From an uncultured Collinsella sp. (lineage in GTDB: Bacteria; Actinomycetota; Coriobacteriia; Coriobacteriales; Coriobacteriaceae), in the NCBI GenBank assembly GCA_900553475.1, contig USEF01000124.1, positions 1 to 5,089 on the forward strand: a stretch of 5,089 bases of DNA, written 5' to 3'. The first letter of the stretch is position 1. Every line of letters starts with the position of its first letter. The notes beneath the pieces are model-generated. The model was not told where the DNA came from. It saw only the letters and a list, made by a program, of their open reading frames with translations, and made no database searches. Shown here piece by piece: positions 1 through 4,686 of this stretch. A program made the translations under genes and the position numbers.

Positions 1-140
1 AGCGCGAGCGCGACCTGGCGCGCGCCGTCCTGGCCGTGAAAGGCAAGTACGGCAAGAACGCGCTCGTCAAGGGATTAAGCTTTACCGCCGGCGCCACCGC
101 GCGCGAGCGCAACGATCAAGTTGGAGGACACCGTGCCTAA
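1..140 (+). CDS. Y-family DNA polymerase (UmuC/DinB/UvrX-like), C-terminal end only
   Basis: Only the last 45 codons are present, in the frame beginning at base 3 and ending at TAA 138-140; the start lies outside the window. The tail contains KGKYGKNALVKG, then a GATARERN segment, and ends in QVGGHRA. I recognise this as the typical C-terminus of Gram-positive Y-family lesion-bypass polymerases, which usually read KKKFGKNAI.KG....GATT.ERN.QIGGHKA. These enzymes copy past damaged template bases and are often SOS-induced. The catalytic palm and little-finger domains are not visible, so activity cannot be judged. The identification is strengthened by the next gene, a YolD-like protein, whose family is characteristically encoded beside UvrX/UmuC-type polymerases. 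The stop overlaps the start of that gene by 8 bases, which suggests translational coupling. Confidence 0.8.
   Translation, partial: RERDLARAVLAVKGKYGKNALVKGLSFTAGATARERNDQVGGHRA
123..127 (+). promoter_or_regulatory. Shine-Dalgarno site that fixes the YolD-like start at GTG 133
   Basis: GGAGG at 123-127 lies 5 bases before GTG 133. The longer reading from TTG 121 would use a start codon that itself abuts this ribosome site and has no purine-rich site of its own upstream (aacgatcaag precedes it). GTG 133 is therefore preferred. The site lies inside the last codons of the polymerase gene. Confidence 0.75.
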
Positions 141-558
141 ACCCAAACAACAGCCCATGCGCCCGCCGACCGCCTTCGAGCGCCTGGCGGACCCCGAGGG
201 CAGACGCCGCGCAGCCGACCCCAACCTCACTGCCAACGGTGCCGTGCGCGCCAACCGCGCCGCACAGTTTATGCCCTTTGCCGCCCTCACGGGATACTAC
301 GAACTCGTGCGCAAGCAGGAAATCACCGTCGAGCAAAAACGTGAGCTCACGGAAGAAAAAGCCCTCGAGCTTTCGCAAAAGCTCGAGGGCCTCAAACGCG
401 GCGACTTGGTGCGCGTCACCTATTACGATACGTACGGCTATCGTAGCCGCACGGGCATTCTCGACGAAGCGTTACCCGCATTCAAGCTGCTCAAACTCAG
501 GGATATCGCCATCAACTTCGACGATATCCAGGACATTGAGCTACGCGGACGAGCCTAG
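133..558 (+). CDS. YolD-like family protein, partner gene of the Y-family polymerase
   Basis: From GTG 133 the product is 141 residues (145 if TTG 121 were used). The family signature is at residues 42-56, RAAQFMPFAALTGYY, which matches the DRAAQFxPFAALxGY motif of YolD-like proteins. Before it is a charged, probably disordered segment (1-41). After it comes a predicted helix rich in Glu and Lys (about 60-88). A beta-rich domain follows (about 89-137: DLVRVTYYDTYGYRSRTGIL and onward). YolD proteins are encoded next to UmuC/UvrX-type polymerases in many Gram-positives and are thought to act as UmuD-like accessory factors, although the mechanism is poorly defined. The gene overlaps the polymerase stop by 8 bases and is probably transcribed with it. 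It contains a 13-bp perfect inverted repeat (361-390) that reads as a terminator on the other strand. Its TAG stop shares the CTAG palindrome with the stop of the convergent gene. Confidence 0.85.
   Translation: MPKPKQQPMRPPTAFERLADPEGRRRAADPNLTANGAVRANRAAQFMPFAALTGYYELVRKQEITVEQKRELTEEKALELSQKLEGLKRGDLVRVTYYDTYGYRSRTGILDEALPAFKLLKLRDIAINFDDIQDIELRGRA
351..390 (-). terminator. Intrinsic terminator for the surface-protein gene, inside the YolD-like CDS
   Basis: Bases 361-373 (GCCCTCGAGCTTT) pair perfectly with 378-390 (AAAGCTCGAGGGC), giving a 13-bp stem with a 4-base loop. Read on the minus strand, the hairpin is followed at once by TTTTTCTTCC (360 down to 351), the form of a strong Rho-independent terminator. 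On the plus strand the hairpin is followed by CTCAAACGCG with no U-tract, so it should act in one direction only. It lies about 165 bases beyond the stop of the minus-strand surface-protein gene, and no other comparable hairpin was found near that stop. Confidence 0.8.
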
Positions 559-3107
559 CGACGAGAACGCTTGCGCAAGACGAGAGCAATGCCAAGCACT
601 GCGGCAGCTGCAACCAGCAATCCCAAGACCAGCGTGAGGGTCGAGTCGCCAGCGCGAGGCAGCGAGCCGTCCTTCGGAGTCTTCTTAGCGGTCGTCGTGA
701 CGGTGGTCGTGGTGCTGCTCGACTGGTCGTTGCCACCCGTCTGGCTGCCGCCAGGCTGATCGCCGCCACCCGGCTGCGAAGGATCGGTGGGTTCCGTCGG
801 ATCCGGAGTACCGGGATCAACCGGATTCTCCGAATTCTCCTTGCGCTGGATCCAGACCTGGCAACCATAGAACGGGTTGGCGGTACCAAGGCACAGACCC
901 TGGTTGGTCACCGCAAAGGTGCGCAGACCATGGTTATACGGATCGTTAAAGCCATTGGTCGTCAGCGTCGTAAAGTTCACGCCGTCCTCGGTCACATACA
1001 TATCAAAGCCGCGCTCGGCATCGCGCAGGTAACACATGCACGTAAGGACACTCTGCAACTTCTTGAGGTTCTCCTCGCTCAGCAGCTTATCGAGCGCATC
1101 CTGAATATCGCTCGGCAGCTCGGTGCCATAGGCATCCTCGTACTGCTGCTTAAGGCTCTCATAGCTATCGAGCATGTCCTGATACTGGTCGGCAAAGGAC
1201 TTGAAGTACGCGATCTCGCCATCGATCTTCTGGACATAAGCGGCGTCGTCCTCAAAGTCCTGGGACATCGTCGCGGCCTGATCGCAAAGACCGCCCGCGG
1301 CATCCTCCAGCGCATCGCTCAGATCGCCAAAGCCCTTAGCAACCTCGGTCTTCTCGTCATCGACATCGACGGCCTTGTTTGAATCATCAACCTCAGCAGC
1401 TTCGTTCGAATCATCGACCTCGACGGCCTCGTTTGAATCATCGTCCGCAAGCGTGTTCACGGGAACGATGGGGTCGTCAGGCGATTTCTTGTCGAGCAGG
1501 TGATTGAGCAGGTCCCTAAGGCGCTGAACCTGAGAGTCCCACTCCTCGGGCGTCATATCGATAATGTCGCCATTGGAGAACTGGCCGATCGGCTCAAGCA
1601 GGCTCGCGGTATCAAAGGTACCGATATACAGCTTGCCGTCGAACTTCTGCATGCGCCAAATGTACTGGTTCTCGTTTCGGCCAAAGCCCGAAGTCAGGCC
1701 GGAAATACCGCCCTCGGGGAACATGTCGGTGCGATCGCCAACGACGAGCTCCATGTTCTCGTCCTTGTCCATGCGATAGATGTTAACCGACTGCTCAAGA
1801 TTGGCATTCACAAACGAGCAGTCAACGCCACCCATGCTGCTCTTGCCGCCCTCTTCGGTGTTGGATTTGTTGAACAGGATGCGCTCGAGGGCAATCTCCT
1901 CGTCGTTGTATTCACCGATATAGAGGTAGTCGTTGTAGACGATGAGGTTGGCAGCGCCAGAACGGGTACGGGCAGGATCGATGCCAAAGCAGTACTTTGC
2001 ACCGTCCGTCTTCTGATCGCCGACAATGGGAGTCCACGAATAGCTGCCGTCGGCATTCTTGTCGCCACGGACCATGGCAAACGACTGCATGGAATTATCA
2101 TCGGGAGCGTTCTCGGGCGTACCGGTGCAGATGGTCGCATAGAGATGGCCATTGTACGAGACCATATCCCAAATGGCGCCGCCGTAGATGCTGTCCTGAT
2201 AGCGAATCGCCGGATAGCCAAACAGCGTCTCCGAGTTGGCAATCTCGGTGAAGCTGTCCTGGCCCTTCGAGGGGTCAGACGACGTCAGGATTGTCGACAC
2301 AAAATTACCGTTCGCGTCTTTACCCACATTACTGATGACGAGCTGGCCATCATGGACGCACATGCCGCGGATACCGGTAGAAATGCCCTGCTTGTAGGCA
2401 GCACCGTAATCCTGCATGCTCGAAAGGCCCTGATAGACAACTTTGTACTCATCCGTCTTAGGATCGATCTCGTATACAGCAGGCAGGCCGCCTTTGCCGT
2501 CATTGGTCCTGACGCTGCCGCAGAAATAGAGCTTACCCTTATAGCTCACGGCATTGCGGAACAAAGGAGCGACGCCGTTGAGCGATTCAGAGAGTAGCAG
2601 CTTGGTCTCACCGGTCTTGGTATTGATCTTGACCAAGATGCCGCCGCTGTCCTTGTCGGCCGTGCCGTCCTCCTTCTGCTGTCCATAGAAGAAGGTACCG
2701 TTAAACATGGCCTCCAGCGTCAGGCGCATGGTTTCGACATCAAAGGAATCGCCCAGCGTGCTGTTCATGAGCGTCAGCGTGTTGCCCATCGCCGCATAGC
2801 AGGTGCCCACATAAAGCCAGTCACCATAGCTCGCAGCCGCCCAAGTGTAGCTCTGGCCGCGATCGCCTTCGTTGTTGGCCGTATTACCATCGGCGCCCGG
2901 AACGGCAACGGCACCGTTACCCTGGTAGTCGACGATGCCATCCGGCTGCGACGTTCCTACCGTAGGATGCGAGAGCTTCTCAAAGGAATACCCATTTCCC
3001 GCATTGTAGGTAACGGCACCCGATGCGTCTTCGGCGTGCGCCGGCAGCGGCGATACCAAGATAGCGGCAAGCGCTGCCACCAAGCCAAGTGTTCCCACTC
3101 GTCTCAT
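555..3107 (-). CDS. Secreted beta-propeller protein with LPXTG-type sortase anchor
   Basis: The product is 850 residues, starting at ATG 3107; AGGGGAGG lies 10 bases upstream (3125-3118). Residues 1-25 form a signal peptide (RR start, hydrophobic core, probable AHA|ED cleavage). Seven blade-like motifs of the type [FY]xGxLYxG begin near residues 94, 189, 252, 318, 391, 489 and 733, which suggests a seven-bladed propeller. A mostly helical insert (about 515-695) separates blades six and seven and carries three 9-residue acidic repeats (556-582) and a coiled-coil-like stretch (about 620-690). Residues 757-813 are a Pro/Gly then Ser/Thr-rich wall-spanning stalk. The C-terminus has LPRAG (816-820), a hydrophobic span (822-844) and RKRSRR, a sortase sorting signal with Ala in place of Thr. 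The mature chain has eleven cysteines. The ligand is unknown; glycan, host-protein or polymer binding are all possible. No catalytic site was recognised. It is apparently monocistronic. Confidence 0.85.
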   Translation of the reverse strand: MRRVGTLGLVAALAAILVSPLPAHAEDASGAVTYNAGNGYSFEKLSHPTVGTSQPDGIVDYQGNGAVAVPGADGNTANNEGDRGQSYTWAAASYGDWLYVGTCYAAMGNTLTLMNSTLGDSFDVETMRLTLEAMFNGTFFYGQQKEDGTADKDSGGILVKINTKTGETKLLLSESLNGVAPLFRNAVSYKGKLYFCGSVRTNDGKGGLPAVYEIDPKTDEYKVVYQGLSSMQDYGAAYKQGISTGIRGMCVHDGQLVISNVGKDANGNFVSTILTSSDPSKGQDSFTEIANSETLFGYPAIRYQDSIYGGAIWDMVSYNGHLYATICTGTPENAPDDNSMQSFAMVRGDKNADGSYSWTPIVGDQKTDGAKYCFGIDPARTRSGAANLIVYNDYLYIGEYNDEEIALERILFNKSNTEEGGKSSMGGVDCSFVNANLEQSVNIYRMDKDENMELVVGDRTDMFPEGGISGLTSGFGRNENQYIWRMQKFDGKLYIGTFDTASLLEPIGQFSNGDIIDMTPEEWDSQVQRLRDLLNHLLDKKSPDDPIVPVNTLADDDSNEAVEVDDSNEAAEVDDSNKAVDVDDEKTEVAKGFGDLSDALEDAAGGLCDQAATMSQDFEDDAAYVQKIDGEIAYFKSFADQYQDMLDSYESLKQQYEDAYGTELPSDIQDALDKLLSEENLKKLQSVLTCMCYLRDAERGFDMYVTEDGVNFTTLTTNGFNDPYNHGLRTFAVTNQGLCLGTANPFYGCQVWIQRKENSENPVDPGTPDPTEPTDPSQPGGGDQPGGSQTGGNDQSSSTTTTVTTTAKKTPKDGSLPRAGDSTLTLVLGLLVAAAAVLGIALVLRKRSRR
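1362..1442 (-). repeat. Three tandem 27-bp repeats coding for DDSNEAVEV-type units
   Basis: Three exact-length 27-bp units (1362-1388, 1389-1415, 1416-1442) lie head to tail. On the minus strand they encode DDSNEAVEV, DDSNEAAEV and DDSNKAVDV (residues 556-582), followed by a decayed partial unit starting DDEKTEV. The units differ at a few bases, several of them synonymous. The array lies at the beginning of the helical insert of the surface protein and probably forms a flexible acidic linker whose copy number may vary between strains. Confidence 0.9.
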
Positions 3108-3197
3108 AAGGTTATAGCCTCCCCTGTCCTAAAGCCCAGTTTTAGCATTCTTCATTTCTGTCCACGGTTAATTGCAATCTGAGCACAGCAATAATCA

Positions 3198-3213
3198 GTG
3201 TATAAATATACAC
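3198..3213. promoter_or_regulatory. 16-bp palindrome, possible operator upstream of the surface-protein gene
   Basis: GTGTATA (3198-3204), a 2-base AA spacer and TATACAC (3207-3213) form a perfect inverted repeat about 90 bases upstream of the surface-protein ATG. On the minus strand it would fall between a weak -35-like ATTACA and a weak -10-like GATTAT with 18-base spacing, the position expected for a repressor site. The promoter reading is weak. The palindrome itself is certain, but its function is inferred. The AT-rich arms make it a poor RNA terminator despite the T-run at 3220-3225 on the plus strand. Confidence 0.4.
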
Positions 3214-3236
3214 CTGTAATTTTTTGGACGGGTTCA

Positions 3237-3300
3237 TAGATGCTCGATTGGTAGCGAATTCCGCGCAAACCGTCACCAAACTCCACTTTTGCCGCATCTA
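3237..3300. repeat. 64-bp segment bounded by 7-bp inverted repeats
   Basis: TAGATGC (3237-3243) pairs with GCATCTA (3294-3300). Inside, TTGGT (3248-3252) pairs with ACCAA (3275-3279). The right arm can also pair through GCATC with GATGC at 3326-3330, so two folds exclude each other. No coding frame or known RNA family was recognised. It may be a structured leader of the surface-protein transcript, a copy of a small dispersed intergenic repeat, or chance. Confidence 0.35.
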
Positions 3301-3379
3301 AAGGTTATTTTTGCGCAAATTTTTGGATGCCGATAGTCACAATGGGCAGGAGGCTGGTACCCACCGGAGAGGGCAACGC

Positions 3380-3763
3380 CTACATTTTCATAACGTAATA
3401 GCCCGCACCCCTCACTGCCGCCTCGAGTGTGTCGCGATCAACCGGGCGCTTCGAGCGCACGCGTGCCGTGTGGTCCGCGTACGTTACCGTAGCCCACACG
3501 CCATCAAGCGCATTGAGGGCATTCGTCACATTCCGGGCGCAGCCGTCGCAACTCATGCCGCCGATAAGGAGTTCCTCACGATAGGGGTAGTGGGACTCGT
3601 CGGTGTCTGCCACCACAACCTTTTTGGCCTTCTTGCCGCTCGCACCATCGCTGCAGCAACTCTTCCCGTGTGTCGAAGCGGCAATGCGACGCAGTCCAAA
3701 AAACATGCCGACGGCAATGACGGTCAGCACGATGAGATTCGCAGGGTTGAGCAAGTCACTCAT
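3380..3763 (-). CDS. Membrane-anchored heavy-metal-associated (HMA) domain protein
   Basis: The product is 127 residues from ATG 3763, chosen because AAAGGGG (3775-3769) lies 5 bases upstream. An in-frame ATG at 3784 would add seven residues and place the start before this ribosome site. Residues 9-25 are a single membrane span followed by LRR, which suggests the C-terminal part is cytoplasmic. A Lys-rich linker with a CC pair (36-37) leads to an HMA domain (about 62-127). That domain carries GMSCDGC (69-75), whose two cysteines bind Cu(I) or a similar soft metal in this family, and an expected C-terminal GAGYYV strand. Stand-alone HMA domains of the CopZ type pass copper to P-type ATPases, but here the domain is tethered to the membrane. 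No ATPase is in the window. A CsoR-like operator directly upstream supports control by copper or a related metal. The gene diverges from the DUF3793-flavodoxin pair. Confidence 0.85.
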   Translation of the reverse strand: MSDLLNPANLIVLTVIAVGMFFGLRRIAASTHGKSCCSDGASGKKAKKVVVADTDESHYPYREELLIGGMSCDGCARNVTNALNALDGVWATVTYADHTARVRSKRPVDRDTLEAAVRGAGYYVMKM

Positions 3764-3788
3764 GCGTTCCCCTTTCAGTAGCACTATC

Positions 3789-3819
3789 TAGATACCCCCA
3801 TGGGGTGTCCCCATCTTAA
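3789..3819 (-). promoter_or_regulatory. Candidate promoter of the HMA gene
   Basis: On the minus strand TATCTA (3794-3789) is a possible -10, with TTAAGA (3819-3814) as a possible -35 at 19-base spacing, longer than the usual 17. The predicted transcript would start near 3782, only about 19 bases before ATG 3763. The G-tract operator fills the spacer. Neither hexamer is close to consensus, so this is tentative. Confidence 0.35.
3792..3814. promoter_or_regulatory. CsoR-like G-tract operator of the HMA gene
   Basis: ATACCCC-CAT-GGGGTGT (3792-3808) is a 7+3+7 inverted repeat with a single mismatch. It resembles the TACCCC...GGGGTA class of sites bound by copper-responsive CsoR-family repressors. 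A second perfect inverted repeat, ATGGGG-TGT-CCCCAT (3800-3814), shares its central G-tract. The site lies 29 bases upstream of the HMA start codon, overlapping the probable promoter, as expected for a metal-relieved repressor. No csoR gene is in the window, and other CsoR/RcnR-family members sensing other signals use similar sites. Confidence 0.65.
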
Positions 3820-3870
3820 CCCAAAATCATGTCCGTTCGGTCAATTAGTTTTCCTCTTCAAACTTTTTTG

Positions 3871-3898
3871 TTGACCATGGCTTACTTTCGTGTATAAG
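3871..3898 (+). promoter_or_regulatory. Sigma-A type promoter of the DUF3793-flavodoxin operon
   Basis: TTGACC (3871-3876) and TATAAG (3893-3898) are each one base from consensus and are separated by 16 bases. The expected start of transcription is near 3905, leaving a leader of about 30 bases that contains the AAGGAG ribosome site (3926-3931). This is the best promoter in the window. Confidence 0.7.
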
Positions 3899-3900
3899 TT

Positions 3901-3910
3901 TTCCTAGGCA
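3901..3910. promoter_or_regulatory. CCTAGG palindrome at the predicted transcription start
   Basis: CCTAGG (3903-3908) has partly symmetric flanks (TT on the left, CA then A on the right) and lies exactly over the predicted start site of the DUF3793 operon, where a repressor could act. It vaguely recalls the centre of DtxR/IdeR-type iron boxes but lacks most of their conserved bases. Treat it as a lead only. Confidence 0.2.
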
Positions 3911-3935
3911 ACAGTTTAGATCCGTAAGGAGCGAC

Positions 3936-4640
3936 GTGACTCGAACCATAGACATCCCAACGTTTCAGGCAGCAGTCGTGCGCAACTGCTCCCCCACGCT
4001 CGCGGGCATCAAGCCGGCATCGCTCTTTACCTATCCAGGCACCTACGCCCACGGGGACGGCTCGACCGCAACAGAAACCATCGCAGAACGCCGAGCACGC
4101 CTGCTCAACGTTATCGCCCAGTGCAACCGCGAGCTTGACCCGCTTGGCATCCACCTGAGTGTTTTGGTCTGGCGGCCCTGCGGAGCGCTCGTGTACGTGT
4201 ACCGAGCCAAAAGCCTCACCACCTATTTCGCGGACCCTCGCGCCAAAACGGCGCTCGCCTCGGAAGGCTACGACACGAGAGACCTTTCGACATGCCTTGT
4301 GCATTTGGCATCACGCATCACGCTCGCGAGTAATAACGTCGCGGAATGCGCCTGTAGCCAGACTCGATGCGCACTACCCCAGCAAGCTAGCTGCAGCAAC
4401 GACTGCACCTGCGAGTTTCCGCACGAAATAGGCTACTTCCTAGGATATCCCTACGACGACGTGCACGAGTTTATCGTCCAGCGCGGCGAGAACTATAAGG
4501 TCTTTGGGGCCTGGAAGGTCTACGCAAATGTCGAGCAGGCACTTGCGACATTTGATGCCTACCGCGCCTGCACCCAATACTTCACCTTTGTCTATCAGCA
4601 GGGCTACAGCTTGGCGCAACTTGCCCAGGCAACCCGATAG
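3936..4640 (+). CDS. DUF3793 family protein with a cysteine-rich insert
   Basis: The product is 234 residues from GTG 3936, with AAGGAG (3926-3931) 4 bases upstream. I recognise DUF3793 from three blocks. These are NCSPTLAGIKPASLF (17-31), FPHEIGYFLGYPYDDVHEF (161-179), and ENYKVFGAWKVY (185-196) followed by the AYRACT helix. The function of the family is unknown. Members are soluble, lack a signal peptide and, from memory, often lie beside flavodoxin genes in anaerobes, as here. The unusual part is residues 138-159, where six cysteines occur in 22 residues in the pattern CxC-x4-C-x7-C-x3-CxC, immediately before the FPHEIG block. Four further cysteines (18, 63, 82, 120) and one near the end (212) are scattered. 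The cluster could bind a metal or an iron-sulfur centre, but that is inference. The gene is probably co-transcribed with the flavodoxin 46 bases downstream from the promoter at 3871. Confidence 0.85.
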   Translation: MTRTIDIPTFQAAVVRNCSPTLAGIKPASLFTYPGTYAHGDGSTATETIAERRARLLNVIAQCNRELDPLGIHLSVLVWRPCGALVYVYRAKSLTTYFADPRAKTALASEGYDTRDLSTCLVHLASRITLASNNVAECACSQTRCALPQQASCSNDCTCEFPHEIGYFLGYPYDDVHEFIVQRGENYKVFGAWKVYANVEQALATFDAYRACTQYFTFVYQQGYSLAQLAQATR

Positions 4641-4686
4641 AACATAGAAGCCGTGGCAACCTGCCGCACAACTGAAAGGACTCAAC

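Larger units (their letters stand above)
3108..3379. other. Intergenic region between surface-protein and HMA genes; no gene seen
   Basis: This 272-bp stretch separates two minus-strand genes. It is visibly richer in A+T than the flanking genes and no open frame in it looks coding. It holds the ribosome site of the surface-protein gene (3118-3125), a 16-bp palindrome (3198-3213) and a set of short inverted repeats (3237-3330). It must also contain the surface-protein promoter unless that gene is read through from the HMA gene. I could not identify a good -35/-10 pair. I saw no clear terminator after the HMA gene, so some read-through is possible. Confidence 0.6.

Noticed and set aside
121..132. 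TTG start adding four residues to the YolD-like protein
   Set aside because: The GGAGG at 123-127 is correctly placed for GTG 133 and would lie inside the coding region if TTG 121 were used.
930..1382. Plus-strand open frame rich in Ile/Leu/Ala opposite the helical insert
   Set aside because: It mirrors the Asp/Glu/Ser-rich codons of the insert on the minus strand and has no family motif or convincing start.
1362..1442. Direct repeats considered as a CRISPR array
   Set aside because: The units are contiguous with no spacers, keep the reading frame, and encode a simple acidic linker.
1500..2597. Long plus-strand open frame (365 codons) antisense to the surface-protein gene
   Set aside because: Its translation is low in recognisable motifs, and it lies wholly opposite a gene with a signal peptide, blade motifs and a sorting signal. 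It is explained by GC-rich codon bias in the opposite strand, and no ribosome site was seen.
3198..3226. Palindrome plus T-run read as a plus-strand terminator
   Set aside because: The stem is nearly all A-T, the T-run is separated from it by several bases, and there is no plus-strand gene upstream that it could terminate.
3311..3781. Plus-strand open frame opposite the HMA gene
   Set aside because: The minus-strand frame has the GMSCDGC motif, a membrane span and a good ribosome site; the plus frame has none of these.
3764..3784. Upstream ATG adding seven residues to the HMA protein
   Set aside because: AAAGGGG lies 5 bases before ATG 3763 and would be coding in the longer form, which has no ribosome site of its own.
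3882..4304. Minus-strand open frame opposite the DUF3793 gene
   Set aside because: It overlaps the promoter and the conserved N-terminal half of DUF3793 and shows no recognisable domain.
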